Shown here piece after piece: positions 33,758-43,882 of a DNA stretch of 64,000 nt. The translations under genes were made by a program, and so were the position numbers. The stretch's first letter is position 1, and each line of letters opens with the position of its first letter. Source of the stretch: Candidatus Eremiobacterota bacterium (GTDB lineage: Bacteria > Vulcanimicrobiota > CADAWZ01 > Ess09-12); the NCBI GenBank assembly GCA_031082125.1, contig JAVHLM010000011.1, forward strand, positions 60,142-124,141, written 5' to 3'. Below the pieces are notes generated by a model, which searched no databases, was not told the origin of the DNA, and saw nothing but the letters and a program-made list of their open reading frames with translations.

Positions 33758-36700
33758 TCAGGCAGACTGTGCCATCGGTTCTTCTATTATCCGGAGGAAA
33801 GCCTCGACGAGCTTCGGGTCAAAATGGGTGCCGGCGCAGCGCTTGAGCTCCTCTACAGCATTCTCGACGGTCATTCCCTTACGGTAAGGCCTGTCGGAGA
33901 CCATCGCGTCAAAGGCATCGGTGATGCTCACTATCCTCGCCGCAAGGGGAATATCCTCGCCCTTCAGCTTGTCAGGATAACCCGAGCCGTCATACTTTTC
34001 ATGGTGGTTTCTTACCACGGGAAGCACATGGGACATCGCGGGGAGAGGCTTCAGAAGCTCTTCGCCGATAAGGGGGTGCTGCTTGAGGACCTCAAATTCC
34101 TCGTCGGTAAGGCGGCCCGGCTTATAAAGGATGCTGTCAGGGATCTTGACCTTTCCTATATCGTGCAGGAAGCTGCAGTTCTTGAGATCGATCACGCCGA
34201 GATACTTTGAAAGGCGCTCTTTCACCGGCGAGGGCGCTTCCTTGAGATCGAGCTCCACTTCGCCGATGTCGTGGAAGCGGGCTCCATCCTCAATGCTCCT
34301 GAGCTGCTTTTCATCGGTGACGCCAAGCTGCCTTGCCAGTGAAACCGAGAGGTCAATCACCCTGGAGGAATGGTCAAAGGTAAAGGTGCTGGAGGCTTTC
34401 ATAAGCATGTATATGAGCTTTGCCGCCATTTCATTGCCTGTCCAGCTCTCCTTCTGGGACTTCTTGATGACGGATTCAATGCTTGAAGCGGCATTCTGTA
34501 CTGCTTGGTTCTCCTGCTTGACCTGGGTCTGCCTGGTCGCCTCAACCTTCTGAACGGCGTCTTTCTGGACATCCTGCTGCGCCTTCTGTTTTACCATAAC
34601 CGTGCTGTCTTGCTCTGCAGGGGCTTCGCTCCGTGGAGGCTCTTCCTTCCTCAGGGAGATCACGGCGGCCCGTGGTTTCTGTCCCTGGACTGCTGCCACA
34701 AAGCTTCCGGGATCTCTCCCCTGCTCTCCCTCTCCTTCTCCCGTGCTCCCCTGTTTCATTGCTGCCTTGGGTTCCACGACACGGAGGAAAGGTGTCTGGC
34801 CAGTTCTGGGCTCATTCTTCACCTGCTCGGCAAGGGAAGGCCTGTTGGTCTCGGCACCAGCCACTGAATCGTTGATGACGGAGCGGGCATAACCTCCGGG
34901 ATCCTTTGACCCGCCCTCTGCAGAGATGCGCGTCATGTGCTGGCTGCCTATCTTCTCAAGGGGCCTGGACTCCGCTGCGGCCTTTCCACCCCTGAGAACA
35001 GAAGCACCCATGGTTTTCGTGAATCCCTGGTGCTTTTCAGAGAGCTGAATCCTGCCCTGAAGGCCCTTTGTCTCTTCATCCCGGGCGGCAGCGGGGGCGG
35101 CAGCGGGAGGGGCTGCCTGCATGCTCTTCTGGGCCTGGGGCTTTTCATCAGCTCTTGCAACGAGGCTGTCAATCTTCTCGATAAGGGTTCTGTGTGATTC
35201 CATAGTTTCAGGCACAGCTTTTGTCACCGGCGGTGCTGAGGGAGCGCCTGAGGGGGCAGCCGAGGGCACATTCTCAGTTCTCGGCTTGATCACCTGCGAA
35301 GTGGAAAGAAGGAATTCTCTGCCAGGGGAAGCGCCCTTGTCCGGTGCACCCATGAAATAAGCATTCTCCCTGCTTCCCTGAATGTCTGCGTCTTTTCCCC
35401 TGGACGGGAAAGCTTCCGATTTTGCCGGCGCTTTCATGGCCACTTCGGGGCTTTGCAGGATTCTATCCCGTATCGACGGCTCTCCCGGGACTTTCATTGA
35501 GTCGGCCCTGGCAGGCGCCTGAAGCCCGGAGTCTTTTTTTGTTCCAGCCCGCGGGGAATTCTGCCGGCTATCGCTGTTCTCTGAGATCTGCCTCTTTCCC
35601 GGGGCCTTGATATCTTCGGGCCTTATCAGCCTGAGAGTATCGCGCATTTCCTTCAGGGACCTGACTTCATCGACATGCCTGTTGCTCTCTGCAGGAGCCT
35701 GCGGCTTTCCTGCCCCTTCCTCGGCGGGCTGGGAAAGACGCTTGTCATTCACTTCCTGCTGCGGAGCAAGCAGGGAAGTCCTGAGCACCACGCGCGTTAC
35801 CTGTTCCTGAGGCACTTCCCTCGTGGCGACGGAGACCTGCCTCAGAGGATCTTTGTCTTTCTCACTATTCTTGACCTGGTTCGTCTCGTTCTCTGACAGC
35901 ACCTGCAAGGCAGCAGGAGCCTGAATTGTCGGGGAAACTTCACGTGAGCTTCCTGCATCGCGAACGATTGCTCCCGCCTTTGATGGATCGCCTGCGGAAG
36001 GGGCCTGGAGAGCACCAGGAGCCTGGCTGCCCATGCCTGTCTCGCGGACAGTGCTCTTCGCCTGAACCGGCTCTGCATCTACGGTATTCTTGCTGGCAGG
36101 CTCCACCGTCCGGGCTGCTCCATTCTCTCTCTGCTCTGCTGCTGGAGGAGGGGCATAACCCTGGGAAAGGGGCCTGGCAGACGTCTCAGGGCTGTTCACC
36201 GGGGTTCTTGTGCTTTCAGTGCGGGAGATCTTTTTCTCGCCAGAAACCTTTGCCTCCTGGACATTGGCCTGGGCAGGCTCTTTCTGCCGGGCCGCATTGC
36301 CCGGGAAACCTTCCCTGCTTTTTTCCTGAGAGGCTTCCTGAGGCTTCACGGGGGCCTTCTCCTGCAAGAGGGCCTTCCCGGCGATATCATGAGTTTTCCC
36401 ATGCTCCCCGGCAATGGCACGGCCCTGCTCTCCCGCTTTTCCTGCCTCGGCTGCCTGCTGGCCCTTATCACAGTTTAAAGCCCTGGGTTCCTGCGGTGAC
36501 CCTGTTTCGCCTCGCCTCTCGGTTTTCCCGGCAATCCCTTCACTTTTGACTGCACTGCCATGATGCTTGGTATCAGGCGCCGTTCCCTTTGATGATTGTG
36601 AGGGGGGAGGCACAGCAGAGACAGGTGACGGCCTCACACCGGGGATATAGGCAGCATGGGGCTGGGATATGCCCGGGACATCTTTTCCGTGAGAAGCTCC

Positions 36701-38995
36701 ACTGTTCTGGTTCTTTTGAGGGTCAGCTCCTCCAGAGGAGCGCGGGACTGAAGCTTGCCAGGGAAGACTTCCGGCAGCCTGGAATAGTTTTTCAGCCTGA
36801 CTGTTCAGGTTGTGGCTCATATGCTGTACCTTGGAGAGCACATTGTCGTTGAGGCTCACTACCCTGTTCTGCACGTCGCCTTTTATATCAATGGTCTTTG
36901 ACTGCAGCTCGCTGTGTATACGGTCAATCTTGGGTGATACCGATGATGACAGCTCCTGGCTGCGTGCAGAGGAGGAATTGTTTTCACTGTCAGCCTTCTT
37001 TTCCGCAACCATGTCTTTCACTCTTGGCTTATTTTCCACTCTATTTGCCTTCATATCCCTTGCAGCGTCTTTTTCCACCGGCACGAGAACTTTGCAAAGC
37101 TTTTCCTTGCCTTCGACGACGGGCGTCACTGGCACCTTATTATCGTGCTGCCTGTTATGATGGACGCCATGATGGCCATGGGCCGGAGATCCGTGATGAG
37201 CCGCCGGTTTATGGTTCTTTATGAGCGGCGAGCCAGTGAGGCTTTTCGCATGGTGTGCCGTACCGGCTGGTGAGGGCACCACCTTTTTAATAAGAGCCGG
37301 CACTACTTTTTTCGTGGCCGGTGTCTTTCCCCCGCTTACCGTGAGGGCCTTCACAGGCGCCTTGGAGTCTGATGCAGTGCTCTTTTTCTCGGTGCGGGAA
37401 GAGGACGCAGGCTTCTCCTTTGAGCTCTCCACCTCTTCCCTTACTTCCTTTTCTGCCTCGGAGGCCTTGGACTTCAGGTCGCCCTGCATTTCCTGGGCCA
37501 CGCTGCTCAGATCGGATCTCACTTCCTGGACTTTGGGAGAAACCTCATTCTGAAGGCCCTTTATGTTGGTCTCCACTTTCTCGCCCACATTGGCGGCATC
37601 ATTGCCGGCCGGGATGCCCTTGTTCCCGAGGTGCTTCTGTACCTCCGACGTTGACTGCGACAACTTGTTCTGAATCTCGTTCCCTATCGACTCGGCCTGA
37701 ACCTCCACTTTGTCCTGCACGTCGCCGGCCTTGGAGGTCACATAGGAGCCGAGGTCTTCCACCTGTGACTGCACTCCCTCGGAGACACTCTCTGCCTTTG
37801 AGCTTACTTCCTCATTGATAGTGCTGGATTCAGACGGCGTAACCGACGACGATTCCGTATCAGACGAGACAGCGGTAGCATCAACGGGAACAGCATTTAT
37901 CGCAAGGTCACTCGTGAGGTGATCCTTGCCGGGAACTGTTCCGTCCGGGCTGACTGACGTGCTGTTCGGCTTCCCGTCAGGGTTGCCTGACGTTCCGTCA
38001 GCCACCGGATTGCTCCCGCCGGGTACAGAGCCGCTGGTGCCGGTTCTCCGGGCAGCTCCTTCCATAGAGGTATCTGTGGTGTTTCTCTGCGCCGACCCGG
38101 TGGTTCTCCAGCCTGTTTCCTTTGCGGGTGCCATACTCTGAGCGCCCTCCGCACCCTGGCTTTCCCGGGATGTGCTGCCGCCCGCGGGAGCTGTCTGGGC
38201 ATAAGCTTCAGCCCAGGCATTATATGCTTTTGCCTCTGAGGCCCCGGAGGACTGATGATTCTGATCGGCACCGTGGTGACGACCGTGGTGATATCCATCA
38301 TGGTGGCCACCGTGGTGACGACCGTGGTGACCTTCATGGTGGCTGTCCTGGTGGCTGTAATAATTACGCCAGAGGGCATTGAGGGAATCTGTCTTTGTAT
38401 GTCCTTCCTGGCGCATATGCTCGACCTGCTGCTCCAGTTCCTTCATGGTATGCTGTATCTTTGCCATTTCGGCATCCATTGAGGTCTCGGGCATACCTTC
38501 CAGCAAGCCCTGCTTCTGAGAGGGAGTTTCCCTTTCACCGGGAGCATTTTCTTCTCTTCTCATCTCTTGAGCTGAAGCATGGCCATGGCCATGGTGCCTG
38601 TGATGAGTAGAGACATCATCGCTGCGCTCAGTTCCGTTTATGGGCGGTGCATAAGAGGCCTTTACCGCCGAAAGCCTGTTATTTTCCTCAGCGGAGCCGC
38701 CGTTGATATAGCCGTCGAAGAGGCGCTCAAATTTGCGATAGAGGCCAATGTTATAGAGATCATGGGCAGCCCTCTGCACCCTGTCCGTTCTCGAAGGAGA
38801 ATACTCCCTGTCTGCCGGTGAGACTGACGGAGCGCCTGCCAGCAAAGATGAGGATGACAGGGAAGATGACGAGGAGGATATCGAAGGGCTTGAAATGCTT
38901 GATGAACTGCTCTGGCTCCTGGAAGGAGTATATGAGGATACTGCCGAGGTGGAGGAGACTGTATCGTTGTTCTGAGAACGACTCTCTTCTGACAT
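33758..38995 (-). CDS. Giant disordered protein with C-terminal HD-GYP domain (paralogue 1)
   Basis: 1745 aa from ATG 38995 (MSEESRSQNN, AAAGG upstream). Residues 1-1490 are mostly low-complexity (Ser, Pro, Glu, Lys, Gln, Ala). They include His-rich stretches at about 127-137 and 215-243 and heptad-like amphipathic segments near 400-560 (DLGSYVTSKAGDVQDKVEVQ). The last 241 residues form an HD-GYP domain: FLHDIGKVKIPDSILYKPG, LKQHPLIGEELL, NHHEKYDGSGYPDKLKGE, ITDAFDAMVSDRPYRKGM. All metal and substrate residues are present, so cyclic-di-GMP hydrolysis is likely. A second HDIG motif occurs 36 residues upstream. No signal peptide or membrane segment. Confidence 0.92.
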   Translation of the reverse strand: MSEESRSQNNDTVSSTSAVSSYTPSRSQSSSSSISSPSISSSSSSLSSSSLLAGAPSVSPADREYSPSRTDRVQRAAHDLYNIGLYRKFERLFDGYINGGSAEENNRLSAVKASYAPPINGTERSDDVSTHHRHHGHGHASAQEMRREENAPGERETPSQKQGLLEGMPETSMDAEMAKIQHTMKELEQQVEHMRQEGHTKTDSLNALWRNYYSHQDSHHEGHHGRHHGGHHDGYHHGRHHGADQNHQSSGASEAKAYNAWAEAYAQTAPAGGSTSRESQGAEGAQSMAPAKETGWRTTGSAQRNTTDTSMEGAARRTGTSGSVPGGSNPVADGTSGNPDGKPNSTSVSPDGTVPGKDHLTSDLAINAVPVDATAVSSDTESSSVTPSESSTINEEVSSKAESVSEGVQSQVEDLGSYVTSKAGDVQDKVEVQAESIGNEIQNKLSQSTSEVQKHLGNKGIPAGNDAANVGEKVETNIKGLQNEVSPKVQEVRSDLSSVAQEMQGDLKSKASEAEKEVREEVESSKEKPASSSRTEKKSTASDSKAPVKALTVSGGKTPATKKVVPALIKKVVPSPAGTAHHAKSLTGSPLIKNHKPAAHHGSPAHGHHGVHHNRQHDNKVPVTPVVEGKEKLCKVLVPVEKDAARDMKANRVENKPRVKDMVAEKKADSENNSSSARSQELSSSVSPKIDRIHSELQSKTIDIKGDVQNRVVSLNDNVLSKVQHMSHNLNSQAEKLFQAAGSLPWQASVPRSSGGADPQKNQNSGASHGKDVPGISQPHAAYIPGVRPSPVSAVPPPSQSSKGTAPDTKHHGSAVKSEGIAGKTERRGETGSPQEPRALNCDKGQQAAEAGKAGEQGRAIAGEHGKTHDIAGKALLQEKAPVKPQEASQEKSREGFPGNAARQKEPAQANVQEAKVSGEKKISRTESTRTPVNSPETSARPLSQGYAPPPAAEQRENGAARTVEPASKNTVDAEPVQAKSTVRETGMGSQAPGALQAPSAGDPSKAGAIVRDAGSSREVSPTIQAPAALQVLSENETNQVKNSEKDKDPLRQVSVATREVPQEQVTRVVLRTSLLAPQQEVNDKRLSQPAEEGAGKPQAPAESNRHVDEVRSLKEMRDTLRLIRPEDIKAPGKRQISENSDSRQNSPRAGTKKDSGLQAPARADSMKVPGEPSIRDRILQSPEVAMKAPAKSEAFPSRGKDADIQGSRENAYFMGAPDKGASPGREFLLSTSQVIKPRTENVPSAAPSGAPSAPPVTKAVPETMESHRTLIEKIDSLVARADEKPQAQKSMQAAPPAAAPAAARDEETKGLQGRIQLSEKHQGFTKTMGASVLRGGKAAAESRPLEKIGSQHMTRISAEGGSKDPGGYARSVINDSVAGAETNRPSLAEQVKNEPRTGQTPFLRVVEPKAAMKQGSTGEGEGEQGRDPGSFVAAVQGQKPRAAVISLRKEEPPRSEAPAEQDSTVMVKQKAQQDVQKDAVQKVEATRQTQVKQENQAVQNAASSIESVIKKSQKESWTGNEMAAKLIYMLMKASSTFTFDHSSRVIDLSVSLARQLGVTDEKQLRSIEDGARFHDIGEVELDLKEAPSPVKERLSKYLGVIDLKNCSFLHDIGKVKIPDSILYKPGRLTDEEFEVLKQHPLIGEELLKPLPAMSHVLPVVRNHHEKYDGSGYPDKLKGEDIPLAARIVSITDAFDAMVSDRPYRKGMTVENAVEELKRCAGTHFDPKLVEAFLRIIEEPMAQSA
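38269..38330. repeat. 23-bp in-frame direct repeat encoding His-rich segment
   Basis: Two identical 23-bp copies (38269-38291 and 38308-38330), period 39 bp, within the giant HD-GYP gene. Read on the minus strand they encode HHGRHHG units of a His-rich segment with twelve His in about 24 residues. Confidence 0.8.
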
Positions 38996-39072
38996 GGTGC
39001 TGCCTTTCTCCCGCTTTCCCTTACTCTCATTATTACCTATTTTTGACAATGATAAAATCATGAATTTGTAAA

Positions 39073-39108
39073 AAAGGTTAACACAAAGTTTTCTTTTTGT
39101 TAACCTTT
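39073..39108. promoter_or_regulatory. Inverted repeat upstream of giant HD-GYP gene 1
   Basis: Arms AAAGGTTAACA (39073-39083) and TGTTAACCTTT (39098-39108) match perfectly across 14 bases, followed by another TTTAACA. It lies about 80 bp upstream of the ATG at 38995 within an AT-rich 314-bp gap between the two giant genes. The rest of the gap (39109-39309) shows a run of nine A and nothing else recognisable. The likely role is an operator. Confidence 0.55.
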
Positions 39109-39309
39109 ATTTAACAAAACCCGGCCAGCCAGTATCGGCAGCAGAAAAGGGATTATTAAAAAGCCTGAGGAATGGGAATATACGATGACCTATAAAAAAA
39201 AAGCCCATGTCATGAAGCTTTTCATAGATAACAGGACTAAAACCCTTATTGAAATAAGCTGGAGCCACCCATGACAGGAAGATGCGTGCACATTGTCGGG
39301 AATACTGCT

Positions 39310-42300
39310 CTAAAAGGCTTCCGTACTTACTATATGGATAAACTTTTCAACGAGGATCGGATCAAAGTGGGTTCCTGCGCAGCGCTTCAGTTCCTTCACC
39401 GCATCCTCAAGAGACATGCCTTTGCGGTAGGGCCTGTCGGAAACCATTGCATCAAAGGCATCGGTAATGCCGACTATCCTGGCGGCAAGGGGAATATCCC
39501 CGCCACTCAGCCTGTCAGGATACCCGGAGCCGTCGTATTTCTCGTGATGGTGCCTCACCACGGGGAGCACATGGGCCATTGACGGCAGGGGCTTGAGGAT
39601 GGCCTCACCGATGACGGGGTGCTGCTTGAGCACTTCGAACTCCTCGTCGGTGAGGCGGCCGGGCTTATAAAGGATGCTTTCAGGGATCTTGACCTTGCCT
39701 ATGTCATGAAGGAAACTGCAGTTCCTCAGGTCCATCACTCCCAGGTACCGGGAAAGCCGCTCTTTCACATGCTGCGGCGCTCCCTGGAGATCAAGCTCCA
39801 CCTCGCCGATGTCGTGAAAGCGGGCGCCGTCTTCAACGGTCCTGAGATCGTCCTCGTCAGTAATGCCAAGCGCTCTGGCGAGGGCTGCCGAGAGCTCAAT
39901 CACGCGCGATGAATGTTCAAAAGTAAAGGTGCTTGAAGCTTTCATCAGCATATAGATAAGCTTTGCCGCCATCTCATTGCCAGTCCAGTTTTCCCTCTGG
40001 GACTTCTTGATGACCGATTCTATGCTGGTGGCTGCATTCCGGGCCGCTGCCGCTTCCTGCATGGAAGGCGCCTTCCTGCTCTCTCCCACCTTCTGGGCAT
40101 TCTCAAGATAACGCTCATTCTTGAGCCTTTCCTCCTGGCGCGCGCTCTCGAAGTGCACCTTGTCACCTGCTGACGTGGGATCGCTGCCTGCTTCACCGGT
40201 GCTTCTTATTACCCTGGCGCCTTTGAGCAGGGGGCTTCTCGAGAACCTTCCGCGGTGCTCACCCGAAAACTGCCTGTATTCACCCTCGTCCTTGAGCTTT
40301 CTCTCACCGGGCACCACTTCATCAACGATCCTTACCAGAGAGGTCGATCCGCCCTTCTTCACTTCAGCTTTCTCGGGAATGACGATGAAATTCCTGTTCA
40401 TCTCGGCAGCCACAAGGGGGGCATGGGTCGAGAGAATGGCTCCCGGCATGGTATAGGTCTTCTCGGTATTTCTTATGGCCGATATTTTCTCTATGCTGCC
40501 GTTCAGGGATTTTTGAGTCCCGCGCTCCTCCTTGGGATCATGAGCCTTCCTTTTGGTCACATGGGATTTTTCCTGGAGAGGGGTTCCCCTGGTGAAGCCA
40601 TCCCTGTAAGTAATGGAGAGAATGGCGCTCTTTTCCTCTATGTAGCCTTTCTGCAGAGGGATTGAATCGCTTTTAGCCACCTGGCTCCTGGAGGAGGCGG
40701 TAAGACTCCCCTGGATCTCCTCCATGAGGGGTGCCCTGGCTGTCTCATGGACCGAGCCCTCTCTCACTATCTCCTTTATCTCATGGTTCTTTGCCACCGG
40801 CGTGATGGGAGAAACCTGGGGCTCCCAGATCTTCGGGGAGGCGAAAAGATATGACGGCTCGATAAGGAGCGGCGCCTTTTCCCAGTGCTTCACGGGGACC
40901 GGCATCGCCTGGGGAACGGATGGCGCGTCGGGCGGAGTTTCCTGAACAGGGGACGCCGGCTTTGAAGGGCTGTCCTTGAGCGAGGGGCCGTCATCTTTCG
41001 CTTTCAGAGGCGCCGCTTCCCGAGGCACAAAAGCGTGCGTGACTGGCGGCGGGGCCTGTATCGCTTCGGCTTTCGGGGCCTGTATCTTTTCCGCCTTCGG
41101 GGCCTGAACCTCAGTAAAAACGTGAGCCTTCTCCGGGGGTTCCTGTGATCTTTCCTTTATAGATGTACCTGTCCCTTCAGTGAGGCGCACTCCACTCTTC
41201 TCCGCCGGGACGCTTTCTCTGTGAATGCCGGCAATGTTCGTTTTCCTTTGATCTGGCGACGGTATTTCAGGGATATTCCCTGTCCTTACTTCCGGTTTTG
41301 CCACGGAGGCGCTGTGAGAAGCCTGGAGGCCTCTCCCCCCGGCAGTCTCCTGGCTGGGTTGCTTTGTCCTGACTCCCTCATTCTTCGGATGCACTTCCGC
41401 ACGATGGTGTGCCTCATTATTGCTTCTTCCCGCCAGGGTTTCGTTGAGCGCCATAAGTTTCTGAAGGGTGCTCCAGGCTTTCTCCGGTCTTTCGGAGAGC
41501 TCCTTTGGAATTGAGGCCTCTTTTTTCAGGCTGGAAAGCTTGTCCTGCACAATCCCCTCAGGGACAAGGGCACCGGGCTTTGAAGGCACGGCTTCCTGAG
41601 GCGGGACTTTCACGTTCACCGTGCCGGGCTTCATCTGCATTTCGGTTCCAGGCTCCTGAGCTCCGCTCCCGGGGACCTGTGAAGATGGCCCTTTTTCGGC
41701 AGGGCGTGTCTCGGGAGCTCCTTCACAGACCTTCCTGAAGCCATCGGTAACCGACCCTATTTTCTGCCGGGCGTCACTTTTTATCTGCTCGGCGGTGCTT
41801 TTTATCTGCGTGGAAAACTTCTCATAGAGGGACCTCATCTCTGAGTTGAGGTTATCCCAGTTGCGTCGTTTTGTTTCTCCATTCTCAAGGACCTTGCTCT
41901 TTTCTTCCTGGATCTGCGAAACAGGCTTATCTTTCACGGAAGATCCGGCAGGAGCGCTGCTGATGATCGAGGGAGCTCCCAGGGATTGTCCTCTGCGGGA
42001 CCCTGAAAGGCCTCTCATCTTTGAAAGCTCGTCGCCGCGTTCCATTCCTGATGCTGCCGCAGTCTGGATTGAATCCATCTCGGCGAAGACCTTGTCAAGC
42101 TTTTTTACCGAGCTTGACTGCACTCCTTCAATCTGTGCCGATATGCCGGACTCAAGGGTATCATAGCCTGAGCGCAGCTCCATATCAATTTTTTCCACCT
42201 GAGCCTGGCCGGCAGGCAGCACCGCCTTTTCGACGGATTCCATGACGCGGCAGGACTCGCCTGCCCCCGTAAGTGCGGCACTGGCCCGTTCCTGGATCTG

Positions 42301-43746
42301 CGATGAGAGAGAATTTACTTTTTCTTCAACATCTACAGAGATGCTCTTTATGGTGTTGTCCACATCAGAAGATATTTTTTCGGTACGGGAAGCCAGGCGG
42401 CTTTCGGTGTTCTCCATGCTTGAGGTATTATTAAATGACCGCTCATCGACAGGGCGCTCGCTTCTCCTTTGAAGAAGCCTGCCGTTTCCCTCCTTGTCAT
42501 CAGTGCGTCCAAGTAAAGCATCGAGAAAAGACTTTTCATCCCTGTCATTGTTCTTGCCGGACTGGCCTGTCAGGAACGGGTTTTCTTTCCCCTCTTCAGC
42601 ACCGCCCAGGATTCTTTCAATGACTGAGCTGCCCTTGCTGTCATCACGACTGCCGCTGCTGTTTCTTAATAAGGTGTTCTCCCCCTTTTCAGAAACCCCG
42701 GCGGGAAGGCCTTCAAAAAGAGTTCCCTCTTTCCGCCCGGAGGCTTGAAGAAGCGTACCATTCTCGACTTTCTCCAGGATCTCATTTTCAGGCCCATTGA
42801 ACTGCCCAAAGAATTTTTTCGCCTCTGCGAGGCCGGAAATGGTGCCCCCTGATGCCTGGGAAGGCTTCTCCCCCCCCTGAGGCCTGCCTGTGCCTTCGGT
42901 CTTAATTGCGCCTTCTGGCTTTTCCTCAGGCTGCAGGGCTGCGCCCATAGGCTTCTTTGTCACCTCTCCTGCGGCGGGAGATCCCTGGGATGAGGTGGCA
43001 TCGGTAAGTCTCTTCATGACCAGGTCGAGAAGGTCAACCTGTGACCCTCCGTCCTGGCGGAGCTTTCTGGTGGTGCTCACATCGTCGAAGAAACGCTCTA
43101 CAAGGAGTTTCTGCTCATTTGACACCTGCAGGGCGAGCCTTTGAATGGCGGTAATCCCGTTATTTATCCGGGCGAGATTGGCTTCGACGGGTTCCCGGGA
43201 ATTTTCACCGCCATGGAAACCTGGGCGGTCTATGCTGTGCTGCTCATCTGAAGCGGAACAGATGGTGAAAAGAGGATGAGCTTCCTCTGCCCCTCTCAGA
43301 CACTGATAGGTGCCGAACAGTTTGTCAAGGGTCCCTGTGAGCCAGCTCATGCCATCAGGGGATATGCCGCTCTCGTAATGGCCGTGACTGCTTTTCACCG
43401 GCCTCTCCGGCAGACTCCCCGGTGCAGCGGGTTGAGTCCCCCCCCGGGCTTTGCCAGGCATTCCCGCGGAAGAGGGCTGAGCCATGAGGGCGGCAATCTT
43501 TTCACCGGCACCTATATTGATAAATGAATCAAAAACACCTTCAAGGACGTCCAGCACCGCTGAAAGGCAGGCCTCCCTCGGGGTCTCGTCAAAACCGTAG
43601 ACGCTCCTGAGGGATGAAGCCTGGGAGGCCGTCGCAAAGGAGGATTTTTTTACAGGAAGCCCGTCAGAGGGGACAGAGAGGGCTCCATGAAAAGAAACAG
43701 CCGTCACGGTGAGTTCCGCTTGCTGTCTATAGTGTTCCTGGCTCAT
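39310..43746 (-). CDS. Giant disordered protein with C-terminal HD-GYP domain (paralogue 2)
   Basis: 1478 aa; GGGAGGAACGGGG precedes the ATG. The first 1240 residues are mostly low-complexity, with helical stretches (about 445-590, for example KISSDVDNTIKSISVDVEEK) and a short repeat APKAEKIQAPKAEAIQAP. The last 238 residues match paralogue 1 closely from SIESVIKKSQ onward. HD-GYP residues are all present: FLHDIGKVKIPESILYKPG, HHHEKYDGSGYPDRLSGGD, SDRPYRKGM, plus the same extra HDIGEV motif 36 residues before the main one. Cyclic-di-GMP hydrolysis is likely. Outside the C-terminal domain the two giants share style and short motifs rather than sequence. Confidence 0.92.
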   Translation of the reverse strand: MSQEHYRQQAELTVTAVSFHGALSVPSDGLPVKKSSFATASQASSLRSVYGFDETPREACLSAVLDVLEGVFDSFINIGAGEKIAALMAQPSSAGMPGKARGGTQPAAPGSLPERPVKSSHGHYESGISPDGMSWLTGTLDKLFGTYQCLRGAEEAHPLFTICSASDEQHSIDRPGFHGGENSREPVEANLARINNGITAIQRLALQVSNEQKLLVERFFDDVSTTRKLRQDGGSQVDLLDLVMKRLTDATSSQGSPAAGEVTKKPMGAALQPEEKPEGAIKTEGTGRPQGGEKPSQASGGTISGLAEAKKFFGQFNGPENEILEKVENGTLLQASGRKEGTLFEGLPAGVSEKGENTLLRNSSGSRDDSKGSSVIERILGGAEEGKENPFLTGQSGKNNDRDEKSFLDALLGRTDDKEGNGRLLQRRSERPVDERSFNNTSSMENTESRLASRTEKISSDVDNTIKSISVDVEEKVNSLSSQIQERASAALTGAGESCRVMESVEKAVLPAGQAQVEKIDMELRSGYDTLESGISAQIEGVQSSSVKKLDKVFAEMDSIQTAAASGMERGDELSKMRGLSGSRRGQSLGAPSIISSAPAGSSVKDKPVSQIQEEKSKVLENGETKRRNWDNLNSEMRSLYEKFSTQIKSTAEQIKSDARQKIGSVTDGFRKVCEGAPETRPAEKGPSSQVPGSGAQEPGTEMQMKPGTVNVKVPPQEAVPSKPGALVPEGIVQDKLSSLKKEASIPKELSERPEKAWSTLQKLMALNETLAGRSNNEAHHRAEVHPKNEGVRTKQPSQETAGGRGLQASHSASVAKPEVRTGNIPEIPSPDQRKTNIAGIHRESVPAEKSGVRLTEGTGTSIKERSQEPPEKAHVFTEVQAPKAEKIQAPKAEAIQAPPPVTHAFVPREAAPLKAKDDGPSLKDSPSKPASPVQETPPDAPSVPQAMPVPVKHWEKAPLLIEPSYLFASPKIWEPQVSPITPVAKNHEIKEIVREGSVHETARAPLMEEIQGSLTASSRSQVAKSDSIPLQKGYIEEKSAILSITYRDGFTRGTPLQEKSHVTKRKAHDPKEERGTQKSLNGSIEKISAIRNTEKTYTMPGAILSTHAPLVAAEMNRNFIVIPEKAEVKKGGSTSLVRIVDEVVPGERKLKDEGEYRQFSGEHRGRFSRSPLLKGARVIRSTGEAGSDPTSAGDKVHFESARQEERLKNERYLENAQKVGESRKAPSMQEAAAARNAATSIESVIKKSQRENWTGNEMAAKLIYMLMKASSTFTFEHSSRVIELSAALARALGITDEDDLRTVEDGARFHDIGEVELDLQGAPQHVKERLSRYLGVMDLRNCSFLHDIGKVKIPESILYKPGRLTDEEFEVLKQHPVIGEAILKPLPSMAHVLPVVRHHHEKYDGSGYPDRLSGGDIPLAARIVGITDAFDAMVSDRPYRKGMSLEDAVKELKRCAGTHFDPILVEKFIHIVSTEAF

Positions 43747-43882
43747 CCCCGTTCCTCCCTCGACGATGGTGCCACCGGTTCCCCTGCAAAATCTGTTGCC
43801 GATGTGAACACCGCCTGGTGGTATAGCCTATTCCCCTCATGAGCCATATCACATTCTCCGACCCCTTTCTCTAGAGTTTTCA

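Noticed and set aside
38269-38330. Possible CRISPR-like or mobile repeat
   Set aside because: The two copies are in frame inside a coding region and encode His-rich residues; only two units and no spacers.
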